64,000 nucleotides of DNA from DATFMH01 sp035267045 (GCA_035267045.1 DATFMH010000226.1:1-64000), one strand, 5' to 3'. Counted from the stretch's first letter, positions 27,226-37,140 are shown. Translations and numbers: made by a program. The notes: generated from the letters alone by a model not told the origin.

Positions 27226-28215
27226 TTAGTCGGATTCTTTGGCTATGTCTTCCGTGGCTGGTATGTTGGTATTTCCATCAGGTGATGGTAAAATGTCTTT
27301 ATCTTTAAAAAAGGAAGTCAATGAAAAGAGTACAACATTCATAATTTTACCAAATACACTATTGGCAAGCATAATTGCAGCAATGGCTGCCGTGGGAACA
27401 TGCATCATTTGTGTCAGTTTAAGGCTGGCACCGAAAAAGATCAAATCACGATTAGGTAAAAACGGTATTCTTGACATCATAATCTGTACTGCTACAAAAG
27501 TGAACCAAACATATAAAGGGATATTGGGAAGTATTAAATGCCATTGAATAATTTGCAATGATTGACCTAATAAAAGCCGGAATACATGAATAGAAAAAAT
27601 AGTCCCCGCTGTTTTAAAAGGCATTGATATGATATAATGTCGAAATCGAATTAATATAATAATAACGATAAGGAATAGAGCAATTCCTCCATATAGATAC
27701 CAAATATTATGAATGTGGAGAAAATCGAGCAATCTTATTTGTCCGGTTAATAAGAATACTCCTAATAATCCGAAAGCTACCAATGTGGATGATGCGGAGG
27801 AGATAATATTATTATCTTTAATCGTTTTAAGGATTTCAATCTCTTTTATGTCAATATTCTTACGGGCCCAAAAATAAAAGTATACTTCACCGGAATATCC
27901 CATTACATCCTGGTTATAAACTTTTGTAAGCAAGAGGACAGGGAACGCATTTCGGAATTTAAAAGTCCAGGTGAGACGGTAAATAAACAGCTGTGCTACC
28001 GGCAGTGAAACATATATCATCAAGTACAGCAAATAAAACAGGGGATTAAGTGGCAGAGAATGCCAAACATTGCCCCATCCTATAGTGGTAAGCTGATATA
28101 GTAACCATGCTATAACACCGACAAGGAAAAGTCTGCGAGACCAGTTGATGATTTTTTGGCCCCGATTACTCTTGACGAAATCGGACCAATAACGTTTAAA
28201 TTCTTTAAAATTCAT
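27226..28215 (-). CDS. Lysyl-PG synthase-like flippase / UPF0104-type membrane protein
   Basis: About seven or eight membrane helices over 329 aa with the general pattern of the UPF0104 / 'lysylphosphatidylglycerol synthase TM region' group, which includes lipid flippases. There is no soluble synthase domain. Segments include QDVMGYSGEVYFYFWARKN and MSRIPFLPNRDLIFFGASL, like the family's conserved polar sites. A lipid or lipid-linked glycan flipping role is inferred. It lies upstream of the GT4 gene on the same strand, with a 150-bp gap. Confidence 0.65.
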   Translation of the reverse strand: MNFKEFKRYWSDFVKSNRGQKIINWSRRLFLVGVIAWLLYQLTTIGWGNVWHSLPLNPLFYLLYLMIYVSLPVAQLFIYRLTWTFKFRNAFPVLLLTKVYNQDVMGYSGEVYFYFWARKNIDIKEIEILKTIKDNNIISSASSTLVAFGLLGVFLLTGQIRLLDFLHIHNIWYLYGGIALFLIVIIILIRFRHYIISMPFKTAGTIFSIHVFRLLLGQSLQIIQWHLILPNIPLYVWFTFVAVQIMMSRIPFLPNRDLIFFGASLKLTQMMHVPTAAIAAIMLANSVFGKIMNVVLFSLTSFFKDKDILPSPDGNTNIPATEDIAKESD

Positions 28216-28423
28216 TTATTTACAGCATACAAAACACTTAAAAAGCAAAAGGCTTTTAATATAAGGTTATTTTGGCAATTACTATATATTTAAAAATTAC
28301 CTGTAATGAACAGTGACAAGTGCATATGTGAATAGTGTTACTTTCGTTAAATATTGATGATCTACTGCAATTCGTAAATGTAACGATTATATTAAACAAA
28401 TTTTTTCAACAGAATAATGTTAC

Positions 28424-29560
28424 ATGAGATTATTATTAATAAGTCAGGATTTTCCACCTGACATCGGCGGTATACAAACATATTGTTTTGAACTGGCTGA
28501 TCGGTTTTATAAAAATAATGAGGATTTTGCCGTTTTAGCCCCAAAGAAGAAGAAAGACCAGGATGTTGACCTGAGTTTGCCTTATAAGGTTCATCGGGTA
28601 TTAAGCAGTAATGCATTATTGCCATATACATCGCTTCCGGTTATTAAGTCACTCACAAGAAATAAATACGACACCACTTTTCACGCTCAATGGCAGACGG
28701 TATTACCGGCATTACCCAATCGGAAGAAAGGGTATATCAAGCGGGTCTTTGCTGCTGCTCATGGCAGGGAGTTATTATTCAATCCGTTCAATAACGATTC
28801 TTTTGCAGGCCGGAGATACGTTGCATACAGAAGATGGTTGTTGTCTCAAGTTGATCATTTTTTTGCTGTTAGTCGGTATACCGCTAATCTTCTTATGAAT
28901 GAGGGTGTTTCTGAAGATCGTATAACAGTAATGCCTAATGGAACGAATCCCGGCGAATTTTATCCGACTGAGACCAGTGAGCTTCGAAATAAATTAGATT
29001 TAAATAGTAAACGCATTATAATGACGATTACGCGTTTAGTCCCTCGTAAAGGAGTGGATAATGTACTAAGTGCCATGCGTTCCGTAATTAAAAAATATGA
29101 TAATGCTTTATACCTGATAGTGGGTGGCGGTAATGATTTAGAACGTTTGGAATCTTTGGTTTCAGAATTTAATTTAAATAATAATGTTCGTTTCCTGGGT
29201 AAAGTGCCACACTCAAAGGTGAAAAGTTATTATAATTTATGTGAAGTCTTCGTAATGACACCCAGAACCGAACCGTTAAATATAGAAGGTTTCGGTATTG
29301 TTTATTTAGAAGCAAATGCCTGCGGAAAACCGGTTATAGGATCTACCTCAGGAGGTATTACGGATGCAATTATTGACGGCAAAACAGGGTTATTAGTTGA
29401 TGAAGATAATCCGGAACAATTGGCTGATGCCATTTTACAATTATTAGATGATTCCAAATTGGCTGAAAAGCTCGGTAAACAAGGAAGAGAACGTGTTATC
29501 AAGGAGACAAATTGGGATACTATTGCCCACAATATTCATGAAAAAATGTTATCAGTTTAA
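28424..29560 (+). CDS. Glycosyltransferase family 4 (PimB/MshA-like)
   Basis: GT-B fold of 378 aa with the family motifs complete: QDFPPDIGGIQTYCFELA at the acceptor side, PNGTNPGEF, TRLVPRKGVDNVL, and the donor motif EGFGIVYLEANACGKP with both glutamates of E-x7-E. A cytosolic sugar-nucleotide-dependent transferase, likely acting on a lipid acceptor. It is divergent from the flippase-like gene, 208 bp away, so both may share a regulatory region. Confidence 0.88.
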   Translation: MRLLLISQDFPPDIGGIQTYCFELADRFYKNNEDFAVLAPKKKKDQDVDLSLPYKVHRVLSSNALLPYTSLPVIKSLTRNKYDTTFHAQWQTVLPALPNRKKGYIKRVFAAAHGRELLFNPFNNDSFAGRRYVAYRRWLLSQVDHFFAVSRYTANLLMNEGVSEDRITVMPNGTNPGEFYPTETSELRNKLDLNSKRIIMTITRLVPRKGVDNVLSAMRSVIKKYDNALYLIVGGGNDLERLESLVSEFNLNNNVRFLGKVPHSKVKSYYNLCEVFVMTPRTEPLNIEGFGIVYLEANACGKPVIGSTSGGITDAIIDGKTGLLVDEDNPEQLADAILQLLDDSKLAEKLGKQGRERVIKETNWDTIAHNIHEKMLSV

Positions 29561-29741
29561 AATTAGATAATAATGACATCATAATTTGTTTACATGGCTG
29601 TCGTTTAATTAAGTAGCTATAAGTAGATATGGAATGGTAAGAGAGCAAAATCCATTCTTAGTAATAATCCATAACTATATGATGATAATTAATGTCAGAA
29701 ATTTGAACAATTTTATTAATAAACTTTTTCAGTGGAGTAAC

Positions 29742-30470
29742 TTGAAGCTATTCATCCTCATAATTTTTTTCATCAATCCATTTCAGTTAACTCATGCTCA
29801 GTTTCAAAAGGAGCCTGACGGAACTATTATTCTTGATAATTTTCAGGATGATACCGTAGGTACGTTGCCATATGGCTGGTATAATCGGGATGGAAATGTC
29901 AAAGTATGGAATTTAACTGGTAATGACCGGGATAAATACAAATATCAGATAAAGGAAAACGGGGGTAATAAATATCTTGAATATGACGGGATAAAGGCAA
30001 TGCATTTAAATCTGCCTCTCGTAAATAAGAAAGGTATTAATTTAGAAAAGACACCAATATTATCCTGGAAATGGCGCGTTTATGATATTCCCAAAGGAGG
30101 AAATGAGAACGATAGTGATAAAAATGACTCAGCGGCAGGGATATATGTGGTTTATGGTTTTGCCGGTTTATTTAAGCTTCCAAAATCGATTAAATATTGT
30201 TGGAGCTCCACTTTACCGGTAGGTACAATTTTGTCTAAAAATTTTGGTAAACAAAAAATAATTGTATTAGAATCGGGGAGTAAGAACGAAGGGAAATGGA
30301 TTACTTTTCAGCGAAATATAGCCCAGGATTATAAAAATCTTTTTGGTGAAGATCCACCAGATAAACCCATTGCCATTCTTATTTTAAGCGATGGCAATAA
30401 TACGAAAAGTCGTGTTAAAGCTGATTACGATGATATTGAATTAAAACCTGTTGATACAACTCATCGTTAA
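29742..30470 (+). CDS. DUF3047 domain-containing secreted protein
   Basis: I start at the TTG at 29742, which has GTGGAG six bases upstream and gives a clean signal peptide (MKLFILIIFFINPFQLTHAQ); the open frame extends back to an ATG at 29634 but with 36 residues in front of the signal sequence. The 242-aa mature part matches DUF3047: FQDDTVGTLPYGWYNRDG, LSWKWRVYDIPKGG, AGIYVVYGF, ILSDGNNTKSRVKADYDDIEL. The fold is probably a jelly-roll of unknown function in the periplasm. It precedes an MMPL transporter by 351 bases. Confidence 0.8.
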   Translation: MKLFILIIFFINPFQLTHAQFQKEPDGTIILDNFQDDTVGTLPYGWYNRDGNVKVWNLTGNDRDKYKYQIKENGGNKYLEYDGIKAMHLNLPLVNKKGINLEKTPILSWKWRVYDIPKGGNENDSDKNDSAAGIYVVYGFAGLFKLPKSIKYCWSSTLPVGTILSKNFGKQKIIVLESGSKNEGKWITFQRNIAQDYKNLFGEDPPDKPIAILILSDGNNTKSRVKADYDDIELKPVDTTHR

Positions 30471-30821
30471 TTCCATGTATAGCTAAATCTCAGGTGACTG
30501 ATAAAAATGAAAGAGATGATATAATTCATCATAATCACACATACATTTTTTATAATCACGGCGTTAATCAGCTATAAAAAAATAAACAAGTATTTTCTTA
30601 CTATTTTTATAGGTTTAAAAGTCTCGCATCTAATGTTGTTAAAAGTTAGAACTTGACAGCTATATGGAAATGAAATCATTTCATAAAATCCGATAATGTT
30701 TTTTAGCTTCAATCAAATACTGTTCATGATGAATTCATCTGATATTTTTAAGCTTTTATTTTATATCTTATAAAGCTTTTGAACAAGGCAAAGTCGAATA
30801 CGGCTCAAGTGAATATTACAA
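30471..30821. other. 351-bp intergenic region with palindromes
   Basis: No gene is visible. ATGAAATCATTTCAT (30670-30684) is a perfect palindrome with a central C, immediately downstream of TTGACA (30653-30658). With a 17-base spacer, TTGACA pairs with a weak -10 (TCATTT, 30676-30681), so the palindrome could be an operator on the MMPL promoter. An AAAGCTTTTA-type inverted repeat occurs nearer the gene. Confidence 0.35.
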
Positions 30822-33335
30822 ATGGAGAAAATTTTAAAATTATTTAAACCTTTATTTAAAAAAAATTATAGCCATCCCTATTATGTTTTATCGATATCCA
30901 TAATTTTAGCTATAATTTCGGGTTTTTTTGCTTTACATCTTAAAGTAGATACGGATATAGCTAATTTGCTTCCTTCCTCTTACGAAAGTGTAAAAGCGCT
31001 CAACAAGCTGAAAGATACATTTGGTGGTGAATCGGAACTCGAGGTTGCTATTAAATCCCCGAGTTTTCAGGATAATAAAAAATTTGCCCGTGAATTTATC
31101 CCTAAAGCTCTCAAGCTGCACGAACCTAATTCAAATGAGAAGTTTTTTAAAGACGTTGAGTATAAAAAGAATACGAAAATATTAAAAGATAATGCGTTAT
31201 ATCTTGCTACAAATACAGAATTGAATGATATAACAAATTATTTAAAAGATGAGATACACAAAGCTAAGCTAAAAGCTAATCCCTTTTATTTTGATTTAAC
31301 CTCTGATAACGGGACATCTGATACTGTTAAAAAAGGCGATTTAAACAAGTTTTTAGAAGCGTATAATGAGATCATTCCCAAAGAGTATCCCATTAATGCG
31401 GATAGTACAGTAATGGTGTTAAAATTTTACCCTACCGGCTCTAAAAGTAATACCAGGTATTTACAGGATATGTACGCTGCTACCGACTCCCTCATTAAGG
31501 CGATGCAACCTGTGCAGTACAACAAACAGATGATTGTTAAATCAGGGGGCAGGCTTGAACGACATTTATTAGAACTCGATTCGATAATGAATGACGTAAA
31601 AAACAGCTTTGCGTCGGGAATAACAAGTGTTTTGCTTTTAGTTATGTTGTATTTCTTTTTTAAGAAATATTTCAATTACAGGCGTGGGGCGGAAAGCGAG
31701 CAAAAACATAATATCTGGAGTCATATCCTCAGGGCTCCGGTGCCTTTAATTGTTATAGGAATTCCGCTTCTGATAAGTTTGAGTTATACATTTGGGATTG
31801 CTTATATATTTCTTGGTAAACTGAATACCATGACATCCGTGTTGTTTGTGATTCTTTTTGGTATGGGAATCGATTATGGTATTCACTTTTATGCCCGTTA
31901 TCTTGAAATACGATCGTCAGGTAAAGGCGTTTATGCTTCCTTACTATCTACCTATGAAGGTACCGGATCTGCCATAATAACAAGTGCCATTACGACAGCC
32001 GTTGCCCTTTATGTTTTGACCTTTGCTGATTTTAAGGGTTTTTCTGAATTTGGTTTTATCTCAGGTAATGGTATTATACTTTCCCTGCTTTGTATGCTTT
32101 TTATTTTACCGGCTATACTGGTAGTTATGGAGAGAAATAATCTGATCTTGATTAATAAAAATGAAAGAGACGGATTTGTAAAGAACACACCTCATCGTTT
32201 TCCTTTTGCTAAAACAATAGTAATAATGGGTTTAATAGTTTCCGGAGTGGTTATTGTTGCTCATAATGATATCAAATTTCAGTATGATTTCGGAAAATTA
32301 GAGCCAGATTATCCCCAATATGATGCCTTCAATAATATGATCAGTGGCGTATTTCACTCTTCTAAACGAAATCCTGCTTATATACAGGCTGATAGCGATA
32401 AACAAGTGTTTGCTATCCTAAAAGCTATACGGAAGAAAATGAAGCAGGATACCCTGAGTCCAACGATAGCTGATGTTGAGGCCATCCAGGAGCGATTTCC
32501 TATGTCGAAAAAAGCTAAAGAGCAAAAACTACAGAATATCGCTCGTATCAGGAAGTTATTGAATGATCCCTTTATAAAAAATAAAAAGGATAAGAATCTT
32601 GATAAGTTACGTCGTGCCTCTCAGACGACTAAACCACTTAGGTTGGATCAAATACCTAATTATCTTAAAAATCGATTTATGACCAAAAATGGTAAAATAG
32701 GTCGGTTTGTTATTGTTTATCCAAGTGTTGGTCTTTCAGATGGACGAAATTCAATAGCATTTAAGAAAGATATTGGGAAAGTTACAACCGCCAATGGTCA
32801 AACATTTTATGCGGCAAGTACATCAATAGTAGCGGCAAATATGCTGCAGCTTATGATGAAAGAGAGTCCGTATATGGTTGTGGCGACTTTCTTAATGATC
32901 ATCATATTCATGTATATAGCTTTCCGTTCCGTCAGATGGACGCTTATCGCTATGTTGCCTTTGGTTGTAGGATTACTATGGACTTTTGGTATTATGATGA
33001 TGTTCGGGATGTCTTTGAATTTCTACAACCTGGTCGTATTACCGGCCATACTTGGAATAGGGGAGGACAGTGGAGTTCACCTTGCAGCGAGATACCGGGA
33101 AGAAGGTAAAAATAGTATGTGGAATGTACTGTCAAGTACCGGCCAGCATATCACGATGGGTTCCGTTACAACCATGTTAGGATTTTCGGGCCTGCTTTTT
33201 ACAATGCACCCCGGCCTGATTTCCATAGGGGAACTGGCTACCATCGGGATCGGTATGACATTGGTATCTGCTCTCGTATTTTTACCGGCCCTTGTACAAT
33301 GGCTCGAACAAAAAGATTGGATTCGATTTGACTGA
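30822..33335 (+). CDS. MMPL-family RND transporter
   Basis: This 837-aa exporter of the RND/MMPL superfamily has two repeats, each with a periplasmic domain and six membrane helices. The conserved signature GxGxDxxxH is in both halves: ILFGMGIDYGIHFYARY (about residue 345) and GIGEDSGVHLAARYREE (about residue 750). Members such as HpnN move lipids and hopanoids to the outer membrane. The substrate is not identifiable here. The gene ends at a strong terminator. Confidence 0.85.
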   Translation: MEKILKLFKPLFKKNYSHPYYVLSISIILAIISGFFALHLKVDTDIANLLPSSYESVKALNKLKDTFGGESELEVAIKSPSFQDNKKFAREFIPKALKLHEPNSNEKFFKDVEYKKNTKILKDNALYLATNTELNDITNYLKDEIHKAKLKANPFYFDLTSDNGTSDTVKKGDLNKFLEAYNEIIPKEYPINADSTVMVLKFYPTGSKSNTRYLQDMYAATDSLIKAMQPVQYNKQMIVKSGGRLERHLLELDSIMNDVKNSFASGITSVLLLVMLYFFFKKYFNYRRGAESEQKHNIWSHILRAPVPLIVIGIPLLISLSYTFGIAYIFLGKLNTMTSVLFVILFGMGIDYGIHFYARYLEIRSSGKGVYASLLSTYEGTGSAIITSAITTAVALYVLTFADFKGFSEFGFISGNGIILSLLCMLFILPAILVVMERNNLILINKNERDGFVKNTPHRFPFAKTIVIMGLIVSGVVIVAHNDIKFQYDFGKLEPDYPQYDAFNNMISGVFHSSKRNPAYIQADSDKQVFAILKAIRKKMKQDTLSPTIADVEAIQERFPMSKKAKEQKLQNIARIRKLLNDPFIKNKKDKNLDKLRRASQTTKPLRLDQIPNYLKNRFMTKNGKIGRFVIVYPSVGLSDGRNSIAFKKDIGKVTTANGQTFYAASTSIVAANMLQLMMKESPYMVVATFLMIIIFMYIAFRSVRWTLIAMLPLVVGLLWTFGIMMMFGMSLNFYNLVVLPAILGIGEDSGVHLAARYREEGKNSMWNVLSSTGQHITMGSVTTMLGFSGLLFTMHPGLISIGELATIGIGMTLVSALVFLPALVQWLEQKDWIRFD

Positions 33336-33358
33336 TTTTAATATTTCGTAAGGTAATG

Positions 33359-33392
33359 AAAGAGACTTTCTACAGGAAAGTCTCTTTTTTTT
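33359..33392 (+). terminator. Intrinsic terminator after MMPL gene
   Basis: AGAGACTTTC (33361-33370) pairs exactly with GAAAGTCTCT (33376-33385) and is followed by eight T residues. Confidence 0.93.
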
Positions 33393-33546
33393 AATGTGGT
33401 ATTCTATTTTTTTATGATAGTATTGATACACTGCTTTAATATATTTTGGTTTAATGGCCGTAAAATATCATCTTGATTAATAGGTGCTGTTATAAATTGT
33501 AATAGTTGTTATCGCCCCACGTTATATTTTTATAATTGATTATTAA

Positions 33547-34284
33547 ATGATTATTGAAACTCCGGCAATTGTTTTACGTTCAATTGATTATCATGAGACC
33601 AGCAAGATTGTAACCTTGTTAACGAAGAAACAAGGTAAAATAGCTGTTATAGCCAAAGGTGCGAAACGGCCCAAAAGTAAGTTTGCCGGCTTGCTGGAAA
33701 CCGGTAACGTCATAGATGTGATCTATTATTATAAGGGGTCAAGATCGGTACAAACACTATCGGAGGCAGAATACAGAATCAAGACATTCAAACTGCGTTA
33801 TAATTTTGAAAAAATGGCCATAACCTCGGCTTCCATAGAAATGATATACCAGTTGTTGCATGAAAACGAGGTTAATGAACCGATGTATGATTTGGGAGAG
33901 AACTTATTACAATGGTTAAATGATACGGATAAGAATGTTCGTAATTTGTTTCCTTATATACAGTTACGATTAGCGGAAATTATGGGAGTCGGTATCCATT
34001 TGGATGTTGCATCGATTAAACAAAATAAAGTTGGCCTGTACCTTAATACGGATTCCGGCAGAGTACATGGCAACAGAAATGAAAGTACAGGTTTAAAATT
34101 AAATCCTGATCAGGCGCATTACATGTTGCTTGCTTTACAAGGTAAAACCGGCAAATTATTGACATTACTGATTGAGTCGGATGACTTGAAAAATTTAATT
34201 CGGATATTGGATATTTATTTAAAACATCATATTGAAGGATTAAAAGATCGAACATCAGACACAATATTCGAACAAATATTGTAA
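33547..34284 (+). CDS. recO: DNA repair protein RecO
   Basis: The 245-aa protein has the N-terminal OB-fold (TPAIVLRSIDYHETSKIVTLLTKKQGKI) and AKGAKRPKSKFAG loop, then a helical C-terminal domain. No CxxC zinc-binding motifs are apparent in the C-terminal half, unlike some RecO proteins. RecO helps load RecA on SSB-coated gaps. It is followed 8 bases later by an HtrA gene. Confidence 0.93.
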   Translation: MIIETPAIVLRSIDYHETSKIVTLLTKKQGKIAVIAKGAKRPKSKFAGLLETGNVIDVIYYYKGSRSVQTLSEAEYRIKTFKLRYNFEKMAITSASIEMIYQLLHENEVNEPMYDLGENLLQWLNDTDKNVRNLFPYIQLRLAEIMGVGIHLDVASIKQNKVGLYLNTDSGRVHGNRNESTGLKLNPDQAHYMLLALQGKTGKLLTLLIESDDLKNLIRILDIYLKHHIEGLKDRTSDTIFEQIL

Positions 34285-34292
34285 TTTAAAAT

Positions 34293-35828
34293 ATGAGCAC
34301 TCGGAAAAGAAATATAACAAGAGCCTTACTTCTTGTCTTTATTGGTATACTGATTGGGGTCATAATAGTACTTTCGGAGCAGAATTATCAATTAAGTAAT
34401 AAAGTCAAAGTTCGGTATACTACCATAAATCGCAGCACGGACGATACGACAAATTTAATAGGCAAATCTGAAATTAAGACAAAGTCTGATGTTTTTCAGA
34501 ATGTTGCCAACCGGGTAATACCTACAGTTGTTTATATTGAGGCATCAGTTCCGGTAAAGAAATTAGATATGCCAGAGGACGAGAATCACAGTTTTAATGA
34601 TGATATCTGGAACAGGTTTTTACCGGAACAGGAAGTTCAGACTGTCGGATCAGGAATCATCATAACCTCTAACGGTTATATTTTAACAAACCGGCATGTA
34701 GTTGCCAATGCGGAAGATCATAAAGTAGAAGTCACCTTATATGATAAAAGGACATTCTCCGGCAAAGTTATAGGCGAGGATCCTTCGACTGATTTAGCCG
34801 TGGTAAAGATTGATCAAAAGAATCTGCATCCTATCACTGTTGGAAATTCGAATACATTGAAAGTAGGAGATTGGGTACTTGCCATTGGAAATCCGTTCAG
34901 ATTGAAATCTACGGTAACTGCAGGAATTGTGAGTGCATTGAATCGGGATGTGAATGTTATAAATAGTTCTAAACGTATAGAAAATTTTATTCAAACAGAT
35001 GCTGCGATTAATAAAGGTAACAGTGGCGGAGCCTTAGTTAATGTCAGGGGTGAATTGGTTGGCATCAATACGGCTATTGCAACTGAGACTGGAAATTACG
35101 AAGGATACGGTTTTGCCATACCAAGTAATATGGCGATTAAAATTGCCAGGGATATTATGGAATATGGTAAAGTTAAACGGGCATACCTCGGCGTAAAAAT
35201 ACAATCCGTCAACTCAAAAAGTGCCAGTAAATTAGGATTACAGCATATTGAAGGGGTTGAAATACTAAATATTGATCCCAAAGGATCTGCTGATAAAGCC
35301 GGTTTAAAGCCCAATGATGTTGTGTTATCTGTTGATGGTTCGGCAGTTAATGAATATAATCAGTTACAGGCGAAAATAGCGGTTTTACATCCCGGTGATA
35401 CTGCGAAACTTAAAGTATGGCGCGACGGTAAAACATTGGATGTTAACGTTCCTTTAATGGGAGTTAATGAGAATTCGTTTAAAAAATGGTTGCTTGCCGA
35501 TAATAAAGATCCGATTAATATATCACCTAACGAAAATGGCGCTTTCAAATATCAAAGTTTTGAATTAGGTTTTACGGTTGTAGCACTTGCAGATTCCAAA
35601 GATCTTAATAAATTTGACCTGGTGATTACGCAGGTTAAAGACGGCAGTGAGGCAATGAAACGGGGTCTTAAGAAAAATTATATTATACGTGCAGTCGACG
35701 GTAAATCAGTGAATAATCTGGATAATCTGAAGGTCCTTATTCGAAAGGGTTTATCAGAAAATCAAGAGATATTACTGAAAATAGAAAAAGACAATGGTGT
35801 TATTGGATATTACGAATTGAAAAATTAA
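34293..35828 (+). CDS. HtrA/Deg-family periplasmic serine protease
   Basis: A membrane-anchoring N-terminus (helix at residues 10-27), a chymotrypsin-like domain with the full triad His135 (TNRHVV), Asp167 (STDLAV), Ser244 (GNSGGA), then two PDZ domains (about residues 285-380 and 420-511). The 511-aa length fits Do-type proteases, which degrade or refold damaged envelope proteins. It is probably co-transcribed with recO. DegP, DegQ and DegS cannot be distinguished. Confidence 0.94.
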   Translation: MSTRKRNITRALLLVFIGILIGVIIVLSEQNYQLSNKVKVRYTTINRSTDDTTNLIGKSEIKTKSDVFQNVANRVIPTVVYIEASVPVKKLDMPEDENHSFNDDIWNRFLPEQEVQTVGSGIIITSNGYILTNRHVVANAEDHKVEVTLYDKRTFSGKVIGEDPSTDLAVVKIDQKNLHPITVGNSNTLKVGDWVLAIGNPFRLKSTVTAGIVSALNRDVNVINSSKRIENFIQTDAAINKGNSGGALVNVRGELVGINTAIATETGNYEGYGFAIPSNMAIKIARDIMEYGKVKRAYLGVKIQSVNSKSASKLGLQHIEGVEILNIDPKGSADKAGLKPNDVVLSVDGSAVNEYNQLQAKIAVLHPGDTAKLKVWRDGKTLDVNVPLMGVNENSFKKWLLADNKDPINISPNENGAFKYQSFELGFTVVALADSKDLNKFDLVITQVKDGSEAMKRGLKKNYIIRAVDGKSVNNLDNLKVLIRKGLSENQEILLKIEKDNGVIGYYELKN

Positions 35829-35864
35829 CTGACTTTTTAAAGGTAAATCACAGAAACTTAATAC

Positions 35865-36452
35865 ATGAAATTAATCTTCAGGCAATTAGCATTTACAGGT
35901 ATACTCAGCGTTTTATTATTATCAGCATGCAGCACTTCAAAGACGGCAACAAAATCTACACAAACATCGTCGGCAAATAACCATAAGCCGTGGTATAAAG
36001 AAGCTTCTCAATTTTCGAAACAAGATCAATGGTATTATGCTATGGGGATGAGTATCTCAACAGACTCATTAGTAGCGCTGGACCGTGCCAAAAAGCAGGC
36101 CAGGGCTAAACTGAATTATGGGATTCAGAATGATCTTGAGAACCTGAGACAAAACATAGCAAGTGAAGAAGGGAATCATGCCACGGTCGCCAGGCCGTCT
36201 TTTATATGGATGATAAGAGGTGCCACTAATTATGATTTGAAACATGCCGTAGTGGATGATGTTATGGTTTTACCAAAAAATGGCATCTATCAGGCTTATG
36301 CCAAACTTAAGTATTCCCAAAAACAGGTTACATCAGATTTGATGAATGCTCTTTCTTCGGTAAAAAAATATCAGGATAGTGTGACAAACAGTAAGGCTTA
36401 TAAAAAATGGTCAACTTCGAATGCATCGGGTACAGCCGATTCAACAAAGTAA
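35865..36452 (+). CDS. LPP20-like lipoprotein
   Basis: The 195-aa protein has a lipobox LLSAC at about residues 18-22, followed by a Ser/Thr-rich linker. The central part (YYAMGMSISTDSLVALDRAKKQARAKLN) follows the LPP20 pattern of a Gly-x-Ser strand then an Ala-rich helix with A-x-x-x-A-R. The C-terminal portion is predicted to be beta then helix, ending in a Ser-rich tail. No enzymatic residues stand out. Function is unknown; it is 36 bases after the protease gene. Confidence 0.65.
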   Translation: MKLIFRQLAFTGILSVLLLSACSTSKTATKSTQTSSANNHKPWYKEASQFSKQDQWYYAMGMSISTDSLVALDRAKKQARAKLNYGIQNDLENLRQNIASEEGNHATVARPSFIWMIRGATNYDLKHAVVDDVMVLPKNGIYQAYAKLKYSQKQVTSDLMNALSSVKKYQDSVTNSKAYKKWSTSNASGTADSTK

Positions 36453-36462
36453 TATATATACG

Positions 36463-37053
36463 TCAGGCTGAAGGCGAAAAAAGAGTATGAATAATAAAGG
36501 CTGTAACGAATAATAAGCCAAGTGTCAGATGCCAGATTTTACCTGTTTTTTTATATCTGCAGATACCGCTAATTGATAAAATAGCTAATAAACCCAACGC
36601 AATAAAACCGCTGATATAACCACCATTAAGCTTTATCCCATTTATTATCGCTAAATAAGCATGTATTAAAATAATACCTATCGATATGAGAGCAACCGGT
36701 ACATGCCATTGCCGTGCTACTTTAGCTAAAAAACGGAAGACTGATTTAATGTGAAAACCTTTGAAGCTAATGTCCATGAAATCCCGGTATTTTAACAGGA
36801 GATAGACAGGGTAAATAGCTACGGAAAAAAAGAAGCCAATTCTTGCAACAGATCCGATATACTGATGGAAACTAATAAAAGCATCTGTATGTAATGAATA
36901 ATATTGCAGTATAACAGGTATTAAAGAATAACTGATAATCAACAATAAAAGAGAGCCAAAGAGAGTGATGAGAACTCTTTTTCTCTCTTTTTTATTTGGA
37001 ATGAGCCTTTTACCAGGTCTATTATTTTTTGTTTTTTTTATGTTACCATCCAT
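36463..37053 (-). CDS. Hypothetical membrane protein with six helices
   Basis: I start at the ATG at 37053 (MDGNIKKTKN). An open frame extends to a TTG at 37089, but that TTGACA better fits a -35 element. The 196-aa protein has a basic N-terminus and six membrane helices, with two histidines in or near membrane segments (His in WHVPVALI and IILIHAY) and a third in TLFSP-adjacent IIHTLF. The pattern resembles small cytochrome b/DUF4405-like or ferric-reductase-like proteins; heme binding is speculation. It is convergent with the lipoprotein gene. Confidence 0.6.
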   Translation of the reverse strand: MDGNIKKTKNNRPGKRLIPNKKERKRVLITLFGSLLLLIISYSLIPVILQYYSLHTDAFISFHQYIGSVARIGFFFSVAIYPVYLLLKYRDFMDISFKGFHIKSVFRFLAKVARQWHVPVALISIGIILIHAYLAIINGIKLNGGYISGFIALGLLAILSISGICRYKKTGKIWHLTLGLLFVTAFIIHTLFSPSA

Positions 37054-37065
37054 TAATCCACAGAA

Positions 37066-37089
37066 TAAGCAAAACAAAATAGGTGTCAA
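37066..37089 (-). promoter_or_regulatory. Candidate promoter for six-helix membrane protein
   Basis: On the minus strand TTGACA (37089-37084) is followed after 16 bases by TATTCT. It lies immediately beyond the icd terminator and ends about a dozen bases before the ATG at 37053, so the transcript would be near-leaderless. Separate transcription after termination of icd is the natural reading. Confidence 0.4.
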
Positions 37090-37121
37090 TAAAAAAGGAG
37101 ACGTTATATAACGTCTCCTTA
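37089..37121 (-). terminator. icd terminator: perfect 26-bp palindrome
   Basis: Positions 37095-37120 read the same on both strands (arms AAGGAGACGT and ACGTCTCCTT around TATATA), followed on the minus strand by six T residues. This is a strong intrinsic terminator 20 bases after the icd stop. Confidence 0.92.
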
Positions 37122-37140
37122 TAAAAACAGGGGAAAAGGT

